Assembly (NCBI RefSeq): GCF_905115235.1
Contig: NC_051850.1
Coordinates: 26,599,010 to 26,663,009 of the forward strand
From: Hermetia illucens
Lineage: Eukaryota > Arthropoda > Insecta > Diptera > Stratiomyidae
Length of the DNA: 64,000 bases
Direction of reading: 5' to 3'
Below are positions 24,501-35,800 of the stretch, in pieces. A program made the position numbers and the translations under genes. The notes below the pieces were generated by a model that was not told where the DNA came from, made no database searches, and saw only the letters and a list, made by a program, of their open reading frames with translations. Position 1 is the first letter of the stretch, and each line of letters opens with the position of its first letter.

Positions 24501-25615
24501 ATTTGTGCACAGCAAATTTCGCAGATCCAACAATTAAAATTAAATCTGTATAGCACTGGGTAAGCAACATATTGAACATGTCTTTCTGATAAGTTCCTGT
24601 CACGACTGCCACTTCTGGTGGTGGTGGCTTTGGAGGTCGGAACGGAGCCTACAGATTGAAAAAGTTTCATATTTGAAACTGTATCATTAATTCATTGTTT
24701 CCCTTTTCCCATACCTGCAATAATGGTCTTTGAACTTTCTTTAAATTAGTGATCCAAAACCGTTGTTGTCGTCTTGCAATCAAAGCTGCTCGAATAGCAT
24801 TCTCGAAAACTTCGTTCACTCCAAAATACGTAAACACACTGGTCTCATAATACGCTACACCGAGCTCCTTAGCTACGGCTCTAGCTTCATCTGGCATCAC
24901 CAAATCGCTCTTAATTGCAGCTCTGCAAGCGAAAAATAAATCAATAGTACTTATATGTTACCTCACAGTTCAAAACGTGCATCGTGTGCAATATATTGTG
25001 ACCTATACCTAACAAAAGGACTGCGGTCACCAAAATACGACAGATATGTCTCATCTCTATACATATATCGCAAATCATTCTTACAGCCTACGAGTATTAC
25101 TGGAGTATCTGGACAGAATCTTCGAATTTCAGGGAACCACATAGCCTTGCAATTGCGTAAAGATATTGGACTAGCAATTGAGAAGCACAATAAGACTACA
25201 TCAGATCTGAAAATAAAAATGCCTCTGTTGTTACTCAAGTACCACAAGAGAATGTTCGTTATAATTTCAATTACCTGCCATAAGCAAATCTTCTGTCTTT
25301 ATCATGGTCACCGAATGTGTCCCACAACCGAAGCGACACATTAACGCCATCAACAACTTCCCACGATCTTTCAAGTACCTGTATTCAAAATTTTATGGCT
25401 AAAATCCTTATAAAATAAAAATTGGTTAGGCTTACATCTTTGTATATGCGATACTGATCGATTGCCCAGACAGTTGGGACATGTGTGGACAGCAATTGTG
25501 ATAATGAGACATGTTTGTTACAAGCTCGGGCACAAATTAATCTTGTTTTTCCTACGGCAGTATCACCGACTAACACACACTTCACCAATTCTTGGTGCGG
25601 CTGTTCGTTATCCAT
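12563..25615 (-). CDS. RhoBTB: RhoBTB, atypical Rho GTPase with two BTB domains
   Basis: Atypical Rho GTPase; family members act as adaptors of Cullin-3 ubiquitin ligases. Coding exons (minus): 25615-25436, 25378-25275, 25206-25009, 24922-24715, 24648-24409, 24342-24257, 24198-24075, 24018-23884, 19499-19386, 19303-19133, 19068-18826, 18763-18499, 12708-12563. All borders are GT-AG, phases agree, and the product is 737 aa. The P-loop GDTAVGKT is at residues 17-24; switch II reads DTFGDH where classical Rho has DTAGQ. BTB1 lies roughly at 240-425 with a long insert, BTB2 at about 464-600, and the C-terminal RWPPVWYLK motif follows. The last exon is inferred: donor GTATGG at 18498 and an acceptor at 12709 match in phase. 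Alternatively, reading through that donor gives a stop at 18440. An acceptor at 25636-25635 implies an upstream non-coding exon. The intron 23883-19500 holds nested transposons. Confidence 0.9.
13260..16140 (+). mobile_element. LOA-clade LINE (LOA-D)
   Basis: An ORF1-like charged region (13368-14005 in two frames) overlaps an ORF2 start at 13990. ORF2 begins with an AP endonuclease containing [14 protein letters not shown] and ASAYLPYDS, open to 14445. Decayed reverse transcriptase follows ([16 protein letters not shown] near 15225; [12 protein letters not shown] near 15350), then the start of an RNase H region (about 15950-16135). A truncated SINE interrupts it at 14819-14956. It lies in the last RhoBTB intron, antisense to the gene. 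The 5' boundary is uncertain. Broken by stops, frameshifts and a deletion in the RT palm. Confidence 0.75.
14819..14956 (+). mobile_element. 5'-truncated tRNA-derived SINE
   Basis: The sequence matches the 3' half of the SINE at 38565-38842 (CTCCTACAGT, GTAGTGTACCG, GAAGTGCTCTAACACACTTC, CAAGGCCCTGA) and ends in ATTGTTGCGCCAACG plus an (ATT)n tail. The Pol III promoter half is absent. It interrupts LOA-D. Confidence 0.7.
16150..16345 (-). mobile_element. RTE-F1 LINE fragment between two LOA-D pieces
   Basis: This segment matches 21060-21240 (AAAGGCAATGTAAAGAGGGCG-like block and the CAAACCCGACTTGATT-like block), the reverse-transcriptase part of RTE-F1 on the minus strand. It is flanked on both sides by the same about 180 bp of LOA-D. 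Confidence 0.65.
16345..16925 (+). mobile_element. LOA-D LINE fragment: RNase H and C-terminal knuckle
   Basis: 16423-16692 encodes an RNase H segment with [26 protein letters not shown] and [10 protein letters not shown]. It is followed by a C-terminal zinc-knuckle-like region ([14 protein letters not shown] near 16861). The first 170 bp repeat 15955-16135, so this is a second copy or a local duplication. Confidence 0.7.
16925..17690 (+). mobile_element. RTE-F1 LINE, reverse transcriptase 3' half
   Basis: The plus strand encodes [13 protein letters not shown]-like and YADD-box-like segments (the catalytic site reads YAND near 17128). 17223-17690 is open for 155 codons with [27 protein letters not shown] and ALYGSECWP. 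Truncated at both ends, and the catalytic change marks it as dead. It lies in the last RhoBTB intron. Confidence 0.75.
17700..18498. other. Intron sequence without recognised elements
   Basis: AT-rich sequence between the RTE-F1 fragment and the penultimate RhoBTB exon. Its right end (18440-18498) would be coding only if the donor at 18498 is skipped, adding about 19 residues ending CHNYEK before a stop. No other gene or repeat is visible. Confidence 0.45.
19690..20490 (+). mobile_element. mariner-family DNA transposon, broken
   Basis: 19879-20085 encodes the N-terminal helix-turn-helix part of a mariner transposase ([17 protein letters not shown], then [13 protein letters not shown]). The next frame (20050-20400) continues with [16 protein letters not shown], the [14 protein letters not shown] motif (a mariner WVPHEL hallmark) and [16 protein letters not shown], where a catalytic GDEKW-type motif is expected. 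The left end GGGTTGGGGAAATATAAATG resembles mariner terminal repeats. The element has a frameshift, lacks its C-terminal third and right terminal repeat, and abuts RTE-F1 near 20508. It sits in RhoBTB intron 8. Confidence 0.82.
20508..21425 (-). mobile_element. RTE-F1 LINE fragment
   Basis: The minus strand encodes [38 protein letters not shown] and the intact catalytic [11 protein letters not shown] (near 20830), then [19 protein letters not shown] and [18 protein letters not shown]. Upstream (21040-21425) are the fingers and palm of the same RT in broken frames. It lies within RhoBTB intron 8, sense to the gene. Confidence 0.8.
21425..23830 (+). mobile_element. Penelope-like element fragment, split by a DNA transposon
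   Basis: The left part (21425-21762) contains the end of an RT-like region and the start of a GIY-YIG endonuclease with the [19 protein letters not shown] motif typical of Penelope-like elements. The right part (23421-23830) carries the rest of that domain and its tail. Between them lies the TTAA-flanked transposon 21763-23416. The element is 5' truncated, broken and old. Treated as a fossil. Confidence 0.75.
21763..23416 (-). mobile_element. DNA transposon with 20-bp TIRs and TTAA target duplication, Mutator-like domain
   Basis: The ends are perfect inverted repeats GGGGTTATATACAGTTAGAA, flanked by TTAA at 21759-21762 and 23417-23420; length 1654 bp. On the minus strand, 22831-22535 encodes a zinc-ribbon-like and conserved segment with [31 protein letters not shown] and KFCGL, which I recognise as the Mutator-like transposase domain of many arthropod proteins. 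TTAA duplications are typical of piggyBac and Kolobok, so a Kolobok-like class is my best guess. Only a transposase fragment remains, so this is probably a non-autonomous or decayed copy. Confidence 0.8.
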
Positions 25616-25811
25616 TGTTCCATGCCAACGATTACTGAAAATTAAGAAAAATTTCGGCTCATTATATTGCGAAATCGATCCAGAAAATACTGTAACAACT
25701 CCACACAGGGCTCTAGAGAGTGAAATCCGAGGCTCGGGTAAAAACTATAAGGATCCTTCTATTATTCTTTTAGAATTAACTATTTCGTTACGTCTCTCTA
25801 CTTTGGCGGCC
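25616..25811 (-). promoter_or_regulatory. RhoBTB 5' UTR start and upstream intron end
   Basis: On the minus strand TTCTTAATTTTCAG precedes 25634-25616, which leads straight into the start codon at 25615. This acceptor implies a non-coding first exon to the right. A GTAAGT donor at 31353 (after GCGAAGTG) is a candidate partner, which would place the LOA-A insertion inside a 5' UTR intron. This is an inference from splice signals. Confidence 0.45.
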
Positions 25812-28800
25812 TGGTCTGATTATGCTCCAGGTTAAAGTTGCATAATTCGGCAAGTCCTCACACGACCTCCTCGTGGTGACCGCTGGAAACCGTCTTCGGG
25901 CGGGCTAAGAGTGTGAAGGGCCAGCTCATCCAACTGACGAGGATCTGCTTGTCTGCTGGTCATGTGTTAGGGGCAAATAGATCTGGTGGGGAGATGGACC
26001 GAGAAGGTGCTAAGAGGACCCCAAGACAAGGTGGAACAGCATACGCCGAGGGCTGCGTGGCCAATGGGGAGCTTGGTCTTTAGTATGCGAACTCTGAATA
26101 CACCTTCAGTTTCAAATAAGACCCTTACCCTTTCGGCCGGGCCAGCCAGGGTGGACATTCTTCCCGGACTACTCGTGGGACCAAGACATAGACTCAATTC
26201 TCAAAAAACAAAAATAGAAAACGACGATAGAAGAAGAGGGGGTGATGCCAGGCGCATCATCGGAGGACGAGCTGCTGGCCTCCAGCCAGGAGACAGTAGC
26301 CGTCGAGAGCAGTACACTCGGTGCCAGCCGTAGCACCGTTGTGCTGAAACCAACTGCAGGGACCTCCCGGAGCGAAGCGGCAGACGGACTAGTGGCTTCC
26401 ACCCTGGCATCCACTGCCGTCAAGCGGGATGTAGCAAGTACCGGGCATAGTACTTCTAACCCGAAACCCTCAGCGTCGGGGGATCCCTCGAAAGCGAAAA
26501 CCGACAAGAATGTCGGTCGCCGGAAAACGACTAAGAAGCGAAAGTCCACTGATGCCTTGCTCAAGAGCCAGTACCAGAAGATTGCTAAGAATAAGGAGGC
26601 CGGTACTGTCGACGAGACAATAGCGAAGTCCATCGCTCTGATACGCAGTCGATCTCAAGACGAGGTCGAGCAAGATAAGAAGCGGAGCAGAGTGGGCAAG
26701 AGCGCAGACGCTAAGCAACATTCGAAGGAAATTGCGCAGCAACCGTCAGCCGACGGGCCACGAACTGCGAAGCCCTTCAGCGACGTAGCCAGCAGCCACT
26801 TACGTGTGGCGCTGGCGGATGGCAATTCTGCTAGCGGCAAACTAGCGCTGGAGGTGTGGACCAGTGTTGAGGCCAGGCTGTCAGGCATGATCTATGAGCA
26901 TCTCCTGAATACCGAAGGCAAACACCCGGGACTCATCCCCCACTTTGATTATTCTCAGGTGGTCCGTGGGTTCCACGTAATAGCTTGCATGGACCAGTTC
27001 TCTAAGGACTTTCTCGGTTCGTGTGTCGCTAAGATCAGCGACGCCTGGGAGGGAGTAAAGCTTAAGATCATTCCTTACAACGAGATTCCCAGGAGACCGA
27101 TTGCTCACATTTTGTTGCCGAAGATCCGCATGGATAAGGATAAGCTCGTCCAATTCCTGCGCTTTCACAACCCCGGGATTCCCGTGGACGACTGGGTTGC
27201 TATCAAGGAGAAGGAACCTCAGACAGCCAGCCTGTACTACTCCGTATAAACGAGGAGTGCCTGGAGGCACTGAAAAAGGCCGACTATAAAATGTGCTTCG
27301 GACTCAGGAATGCAAAGGTAAAAGTGTTCTGCTCTGCAAAATCGGACGACGACCTAGACCCAATCGACGCCGCCAACGAGCTGTTGGAGGAGATGACGAT
27401 CGATGCTCGGACGGGGACTGACGAACCCTCCACGCAAGCACATCATGCTGAGGGTAACGCAGATAAATTTGCATCACTCGAAGTGCGCCTCGGCTAATCT
27501 GCTTGTCTTCCTCTTAGAAGAAGACATCGACATCGTATAATACAGGAGCCCTGGGTCGGAAGCGACTGAACCATCAAAAGGCTCCAAAGTAAATATTTTA
27601 ATTTATTCCACAGTACAGGAGACGATGATCAGGATAGACTTAGAGCATGTATTCTTGCGAGGAAGGCTTGAGTTCCAGCGACCTAGTCGTGGTCAAGCTG
27701 GAGGAGGCGGGGGTAGAGAACGTGTATATTTCCTCGGCTTACATGGCTCACGACCGATCAGCTCCGCCAGAAGAACTACAACATCTGACGAACACCATAG
27801 CAAAAAAGAAAGCCAACCTGTTGATAGGCTGCGGCGCTAATGCAAGGCATACATTTTGGGGCAGTTCCGAAATCAACGTCATTCTTTGATTTTATTATTA
27901 CTTTAAAGCTATCTGTGTGTAACAGGGGCAGTACACCAACCTTCCATTTCCCCTGCTCGGAGAACTGTAACAGTTGGGAGGAGGTCCTTGATATCACCCT
28001 AATAACCGACAATGGGATTCTTAGGGTGGAGGACTGGAGAGTGTCTGACCAGAGATTCTTCTCTGATCACAGTTGGATACTTTTCAGTCTAGATCTCGCC
28101 AAAGAGGCCTCCTAGCCCTTTAGAGACCCCAGGAGGATCGACTGGAGAAAGTTTGGTCAGGTAATTAAGAACAAACTCTCCGGTGCGCAAATTGGTAAGA
28201 TTAGCACGACAGACGAACTGGAGTCAAAGGTCGGGGCTCTGGAAAAGGCATTCGATACCACCTTTAAAGTCTTATGCCCTACTAAGTACAGTAAAAACAC
28301 CCTGCCACCGTGGCAGTTTCTCCGCATATAAATCTCCACGTCCAGATGGCATAATGCCAGTAATGATACAGAAGAAGAAGGGTTGTGCCGTGGCTTGTTG
28401 AGATTTACCGGAGCTGCATCTCTTTAGGATACGTACCGCAGTCCTGGAGGTTGCGCACAAGTGGTCTTCATACCGAAAGCAGACAGGCGCGGGTATGAGT
28501 CCGCGAAGGACTTTTGACCAATCAGCCTGACCTCTTTCGTGCTGAAGGCACTAGAACGCGTCGTAGACATTCACTTAAGGACGATTATGGAGAGAACGCC
28601 TTTCTCTAAAGCCCAGCATGCCTACCTCAAAGGAAAATCCACAGAAACCGCCCTCCACGAGGTAATTGGCACGGTTGAGTGGTCACTGCAGTACAAGCAG
28701 TATACAGTATAAGCTTTTAACAACGTTAGTACCAACGCTATCAGCATTGGATTGAAGGGGTATCTTACGCATTGGGTTATATCCATGCTAAGCACCAGGA

Positions 28801-30345
28801 TAATCCAGTCGAAGCTGGAAAGCAACCACTTGACCAGAGCTGCGAACAGAAGCAGGTCCCAGAGTGACACCATCTCTCCAGTGCTCTGGTTAATAGTAAT
28901 GAACGAAATTTTACGAACAGTGGATAGCAGCGGGGTGATGGTGGAGGCGTATCCCGACAACGGTGATATTAGTGTCAGGGATGTTTCCGTCCATTATGAG
29001 CGACATCATGGAAGGAGCGTTGTGGGCCGTGATGCGGACTCGGCATAAACCCAACCAAAACGAAACTTTTGCTATTCACCAACAAGGCAAGGATACCTGA
29101 ATTCCACCTACCACGGCTGAATGAACAAAGATTGGTTCTTTCCTCTAACGTAAAGTATCTGAATGTAATCCTGGATCCAAAGCTAAATTGGAGATTGAAC
29201 ATAGAACTGAGGGTTAAGAAGGCCTGTATAGACTTCTGTGCCTGGAAGAGAACCTTTGCAAAGAAATTGGGTCTTCGGCCGAGGTGGATGTACACCGCTC
29301 TAATGCGTCCGCTCCTAACGTACTGCTCTATTGTATAGTGGTAGGCTTTGAGCAAAAAATTCAATAGGATGAAGCGCTACTGCTACTGGGGCTCTGTAGT
29401 CCTGCCCGGCAGATGCTCACAATGTACTCCTGCATCTCCTCCCACTAGACCTCCATATTAAATACGTTGCAGCATGCGGTTCCGCCAGACTACGTGAGTC
29501 CGTATGCTGGACAGCGAAGTCCTACGACCACAGCAACATCCAAGACGAAGTTCCTCGGGAAATCTGGGCATTCCCCACGGACTATGCCACACGCAAGCTG
29601 AACTTCACGAGAAATTTTGCTGTGGACTTTCCAACCAGGGCAAAGTGGAAGACGTGTTGCCGATTATGACCCAGTATTCTTTACCGTTGGATCAAAGATG
29701 ATCTGTGGAGTCGGCACAGGGGTTTTTCGAATACACACATTGTATCCAAGTTATATGGTCTCCCAGGTTTCGCCAATGTACTCCAAGCGGAAGTACTGAC
29801 GATATTGGAAGTCTGTCAATGGCTGGGGGGAGATTCGGGCCCAAGCGTAACATAGATATTCTGACCGACAGCCAAGCGGCCATCAAGGGCTTGTACTCAG
29901 CGACGACATCTTCCAGGCTGGTGGGGCAGTGCAGAGACACGCTGAACCGTCTGGATGGCACGTTCAAGGTCACCCTCCGGGCCGGGCATAGGAACATAAA
30001 AGAGAATGAGCGGGCTGGCGGATTGATCAGGCAAGGCTGTGCTCTTGGCAGCCTTCCGGTGAATACAGTCGGGGTTTCGCTGGCGGCTGTCAGGGGCGGA
30101 GTCTAATCGCACTACCTAACACCCGCGGGTCTTAGATGGCAAAGGATAGCAGCTGTGCAAAGTCAAGGAGAATTTGGCCCGCCTCAGAGCGAGTTCTAGC
30201 TGCAGGATGGAAGAGCTGTTTTCTCTGAAGATCCGAGCCGGCTAGACTCTGCCTCCCTGTTCTCATAACAGCAGCCACGGTCTTACGAGTTTGTGGCATT
30301 AAAACGGTGCACCACAGCGCTAATTAGGCTCCTCGGGGCACTCTA
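25812..30345 (+). mobile_element. LOA-clade LINE (LOA-A), nearly full length
   Basis: The best copy of the family, about 4.5 kb. The 5' UTR (25812-26240) matches copies at 2573 and 61246. ORF1 (26242-27249, 335 codons) has a low-complexity N-terminus and a C-terminal domain of the DUF4780 type (LRVALADGN, HFDYSQVVRGFHVIA, HILLPKIRMDKDKLVQFL). It is cut by a frameshift near 27245 and continues to 27497. ORF2 starts near 27447 overlapping ORF1, with endonuclease (INLHHSKCASANLL; SSAYMAHDRSAPPEEL; GCGANARHTFWGS), reverse transcriptase (28180-29340) and RNase H (29800-30106; ILTDSQAAIKGL; RAGHRNIKENERA). ORF2 has several stops and frameshifts. It lies 196 bp upstream of the RhoBTB start codon, divergently oriented. 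Confidence 0.85.
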
Positions 30346-32802
30346 TCTTTTCCCATTACAGAATTTCTCGTGAATAGCATCAGAAAGCTTGGCCTTCTCA
30401 AAAAATCACAATTTCCCACTCCATCATCCTACCCTCCATCATTTAATCCCAGATTTGATACCATTTTCGGAAACTACATAAAATTTCTTATAAATGGATA
30501 TTTTTTCAATTGTGCAAATTTCTTACATTCTAAGGTTTTGACTTATTTCTTTTTTGAGTTTAACCCAGGAAAAAATTCGCCCTGACTAGCCGGACCGCAT
30601 ACTTAAGACCAAGCTGGAGTCTTTTCAGTACCCTTCACGATGTAAGGGGAGGAATCGTTCAGTTGATGTATTGGTCAGTTTATTTGCCTCTAAAACACAA
30701 CCGTCAGCTGGAACTCTGTTGGCGGGTACGGCCCAACAGGCATCATATTGATCAAAACGCGTGAAAAAAATGTAACACTTAAAAATTATAAAAGATCCTA
30801 ACTTTCACTTAGGGCAGTTGTCAACATCTTATATGTACATATCGTTATCCCCTGATCGAACGAGCGCATTTCGTTGTCATGGAACCACATAACTTGAAGA
30901 AATGAGAGAAATACAAATTTTTTGGGAAGAAAACCACGAGATTTGCCAGTTCTTGTTTAATCCAAAAAACAAATACCGAAATTGCTGTACGCACTCTAAA
31001 TTGTGCAGAGTGTAGTTCTGTTACTATGGCACATGGTCCTGTGAATGGGCCTCGTTCCCCAAGACTGATCTCTCACCGAAGTGTGAATGAGGTAACGTAA
31101 ACCCCTGTGATAATGTGCTGTTACTACCAAATAAAAACATCCCAAAGAAATGCTAGTTCTTCTCACTCGTCACGGCTCAATGCCCTCCACTCACAAATGC
31201 AATTTATAATAACTGCGAAGTAAGTCTAATCGCAGGCACGGGGCTGAGCGGCTACTATAATTAAATTATTCATGTTCCATTTACTTTGTTGTGGCTCGAA
31301 CAAACAAAGTCGTGTACCGCGCAAAACTGCTCTGTGCATTGAGATTTACTTACCACTTCGCGAGAACGGACTACTGTTTGCCCAGCCTTTTATCAGATGC
31401 CAGTGAATGCGAATGCTAATGCCGATATCGTTACAGTCTCTTGACATTAAAATCGGTTGAATTCCAAAATTCAATGGGCCCGAGACCTTGGCTTTCGGCT
31501 GCTCGAACCGGGTGATTTCCGCGAAATTGGACTGGTACGTTCCTCTTTGCTCATCCCGCAGTCGGTCACATGGTTACAGACAAACTCTGCAGGCGGTGGC
31601 ACGCATCCTTGACCGAAACTAATGCACTATCTGAGTAAATAACACTCCAACTGACCATCGATCCAACACTCGAAACGTCCGATTGGCGGGCGGGCGGGAG
31701 TGCACTTCACTAGAGCCGAGCCGCACTGACACGCCGCGAACTCGTCACAATTTGCAGTATCCTTGTCGCTAGGCAGGACACACTCTGCGACGTGTCCCCC
31801 GTGAATCAGCACCGGGATCTCAACCAATTAACGAGATTCTTATTTATTGATTAAGCACGGTCTGATCTTGAACTCGAACTCGCAGCGACTCGACGGTCGC
31901 GGACTCGACTTTTTCAAATGCGTAATTGAACGAATTCTCCGTCGACACGCAAAAAGCCACTTCGTTTCGCACTTCTGAACATTTTGTTTACCCACACAAT
32001 TATTTTACATCACTTGACAATTACGAAGAATTTGTCAATCGCGACGTATCTATTTCTTTATCCATTAAAACTGCTTCCTGCTTTCTACCGTCTTCTTCGC
32101 CCGAATCTCGACTTTTTGCTTTCTCCGTGCATTCTATTCGCCGTGCGGCGAGCCTTCAACGGTTGACTGGTGCGGGCTGCCAGTGCGGCAATCACGACTG
32201 ACAGCCAGGAGTTGTGAGGGTTCGACGGAAGTGCGCATTTTCTTCAGTAGAATTCGCTTTTCTTCGCAAGGGAGTCGTGTCTTTGCCAGTGCCAGACAGC
32301 CTGGAGGAAGCAAACCCATGGTTACCAAAAAGGAGTGAATTGCTGCGATTGTTTACAAATTTCTATCCAACAATACGCGGAACATATGATTGGTGGAAAT
32401 GAGTCTAGCGCCACGAACAAGAAGTAGCCGAGCTTGTCATCTGAAATTTCAATGTCAAGATCCATCAATCGAGCATTTATTGTCTTCGAGTGACTTAGAT
32501 AAATCTTAAGTTAATGTTTATTTTCCGAGTATTCAACGCGTCTTTCGCCCATGATCGACATTGTTTGAAGAGGTGAGTGGCCCGCAGTGCATTCCAACTG
32601 GACGTTCACTTCAGAACGGTGCCGTTTCTCCCAAATTTTCGTAAATTACCTTTGCCTCCAGTTGCATAAAAAGTAATTGCCATTTACTTTGTGTTGTCAT
32701 TCCGTGTGTCAAGCAACGCGCACTTTTCTCGTTCTTTTATTCTGTCCCCTAACAGGTTTGATTTTCAGAACTTGTAGTTTATTATCGAATCTACGAGCTG
32801 GC
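30345..32802. promoter_or_regulatory. Gap between RhoBTB and IDE; probable promoter region
   Basis: No confident gene. The minus strand has a cysteine-rich open stretch at 31830-31627 (9 Cys; CDEFAACQCGSALVKC) with a TTG and no ATG at its left border, and another Cys-rich piece near 31610-31540; I cannot assign them. The minus-strand donor GTAAGT at 31353 may end a RhoBTB 5' exon. The 31650-32800 part is less AT-rich and includes the 5' side of IDE. If both inferences hold, RhoBTB and IDE are transcribed divergently from this interval. Confidence 0.35.
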
Positions 32803-35800
32803 ATGCGACCCCAAACGATTGCGAAAATGCATTCACAACCTCTGCAGAACGTGTCTGCGGACTCAATTACACAAAAGTATGGGAAACTGAAGAGGTAATT
32901 ACTTTTGCGCTTGATGAGATCACAGCCTGTCGTGGGCAGTTCTGAAATGACTAAACTTTCCAGGGTCGAGAATATAATAAAGTCACAACAAGACTGCAGG
33001 GAGTATCGAGGACTCCAGCTAGAGAATGGACTCAAGGTGCTCCTTATTAGCGATCCAGCTACTGATATTTCGGCTGCAGCGATGTGTGTTCGAGTCGGGT
33101 GAGTAGATTGAGTCAATTATTAGATTTTGAAAAGAACAGGCCCACAAGGTCTTAGGTCCTGGAAATCTTTGCATTACAATTGGGGCTAGGATGACGAATG
33201 AGTAGGAATTTTCTGGGTTCTATTTATTTCTTCTCGGAAATTTGTGAAGATATCGACTCTTTAAGTCGAGCGTGTTTTTCAAATGACTCCTGACAACGGC
33301 TGCAATCTTGAAAAATTGGAATTACTACATCTGGTTTTTCTTAAATCGAATCTGGAACGAGTACTTTTTTTCGAAATTCAGTTGATGACGATTATTGTTC
33401 AGATTTCAGATTTATTTATTGAGCAAAGAAAAGAAATACATGTGCGGTACAAAGGGAATAATAACTTAAAAGCTCAAGCGTGACTAATTAAATATGTAAC
33501 GCTAACCTACGGAGATATCCGGCCTAGCCGGTTACATGTTATAAAGTGAAAAGGTGGTGCATGTCAGTGCTTATTTGACATAACATGTGCTTAAACCTAA
33601 GAATAATTTATAACACAACTAAACAAACATAACACAAAATAGTACTCCGTACTGGGAAACAGAAAAAAGGGAGTTTTTTAGGGACAGGATTGATTAACGG
33701 AATTGGAGTAAAGCGCAGTCCTTCCTCAATGGTGTTAGCATTCTGAGAAAGGGCTACCTTTTACTCGATTTGGGCCTCTGCGAGGACAGTGACCCAAGGC
33801 GGGAGGGGTGAAAAGGACTGTGGGATTGCGGGGGGCATGTATTGTGGGGCTTAATTGGTAGAAGGAGGGACCTTTATTTAGGGAAGAAATTAATGCTTGG
33901 AGGTATCACATTATGTACAGGCTAATTAATTTCTATTGTCTTAATCTGGACTAAGTAAAAAAAAAATAATAAAAGGTGATCTACACCTGCGCGGGGATTG
34001 ACTGCCAGAACATTGAACTTACGCGTTTAGCCTCTATGGAAGTCCGGGGAGGAGCTTTGATAAAAGGAGAGGATGACGAAGGGAGGGGAGGCGTGATGGT
34101 TGAAAGGAGAGTTGCTGTCCGAGAGGAGAGTCAGCCCTGACACGTAGTACCTCTGCTCGCGTAATAGTGCATTACGTTTAGCGAGATTTTTTATCAGCGG
34201 GTTAGGGTGGGACGGCCACTTTTTCAGTCTGACGCGCGACAACTTGATCATGTGCGGAATTATGGGGCAAACCCCGGAAAGGTCCTACAGAAGAGAGTTT
34301 TGGTGGAATTTTAGGTTTGGCCTTCTGTATTTGGCCGTGCATTTCCTGAGTATCATCCTTTCAAAGCGTTGGAGGGCTTCTGCTACGTTCGGTGACATGG
34401 TAGCCCATGCTGGGAAACTGTAGGTCAGGATTGGACGAATGAGAGTTTTGTATAAAAGGGTTTTGGTGGCAGGGAACAGGGCCCGGGATGAGAGGAGGTT
34501 TTTTAAGGCAGCTGAGACCTTAGAGGCCTTGGCGATAGCAGATCTGACGTGAGGGTTGGATTTAAGTCTGTTGTTGAGGGAGATTCCCAGGTATTTAATA
34601 TTTGATTTCGGCTTGAGTGTGTGGTTAGCAATGCATAAATGCAGGTTTTTGCTTTCTGGTACTGTGCGCCAGTGGCACTTCCAACTGGGGTTTCTGAAGC
34701 AAATAACCTCAGATTTAAGGGAATTAACGGTAAGGGCCCAACGGTTGAAATAAGCGATGACCCTATTGGTTAGGATATTGAGAGAGAGGGAGGCTATTGA
34801 GGGCCTGACACCACTCGCATCTAGCATGGTGTCATCAGCGAAGAGGATCCCTCCTGACGCGGGAGGACCATTGTCGTTGGAGGGAGAGGGCGGGAGAAGG
34901 GCTGCCTGACTTGCCGTTGTCGTGGGGAATAAGTTTACGGGAGGGAGGGGAATATCGTGGAGGAATATGTTAAAAAGTTTGGGGCCTAGAATAGATCCCT
35001 GAGGGACTCCTGAGTTTACCGGGGAGTCGCTGGAGCGTAGTCCATCAGAACGCACGTGGCAAGTTCTATTGGAGATGAAGTCTGCGAGGATTCTGAATAA
35101 GGGGAGGGGGCAATTGGAATGGATTAGTTTGTAGAGCAATCCCTCTTTCCAAACAGAATCAAACGCCTTTTCGAGGTCTAAGGCGCAGGCTACGGTGCAA
35201 TGCCTGTTTTCCAGTTGATTGAGGATATGGTCTTGCAGGTACATGATTGCCTGCTCGGTGCATCTGAGGTTTTCGAAGCCGAATTGGTTAAGTGGAATGA
35301 TGGCGGAGTAGTGTCTATTGAGGTGGAAAGAAGAGAGATGGGCCTCATATCTTTGAGATCGCCGGAGCACCCCATCTTAGGGATAGGTATGAGGAGGGCT
35401 GATTTCCAAGATACCGGGAAGTGGCCGTTGTTCAGGCAGTTGCTGAAGAGGATGGCGTGACGTTCACTGATGGTAGGCGCACACTTCCGCAGAATAAAGT
35501 TCGGGATGCCATCGGGGCCCGAAGATTTTTTATTGTTGCACCGGGAGATTGCAATTTCAATTTCTTCTAGGGAGGTAAAGAAGGAGGCGAACGGGCCTGT
35601 TCTGACTGCATCAGCCGGGCATCTGGGAGAAAAGGGGCAAAGGCAAGACCCTTCCAAGCTCAACCTTTTACCGCAGACAGCATTGGCGACCACCGAGTTC
35701 CAGATGGGGTCCGCTGGCGGTTTTGTTCTGAATAAGTGGCTGAAATAGTCTACGCAGGCGGATATTTTTTCCTCGGGAGAGTGACACTGGAGGTTACCTA

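Noticed and set aside
26242-27249. 335-codon frame as a host gene
   Set aside because: Its DUF4780-like C-terminal domain, position after a shared LINE 5' UTR and an overlapping endonuclease frame make it LOA-A ORF1.
34285-35370. 361-codon frame as a host reverse transcriptase or telomerase
   Set aside because: Jockey motifs, adjacent endonuclease/linker remnants and a Jockey 3' tail show it is a LINE in an IDE intron.
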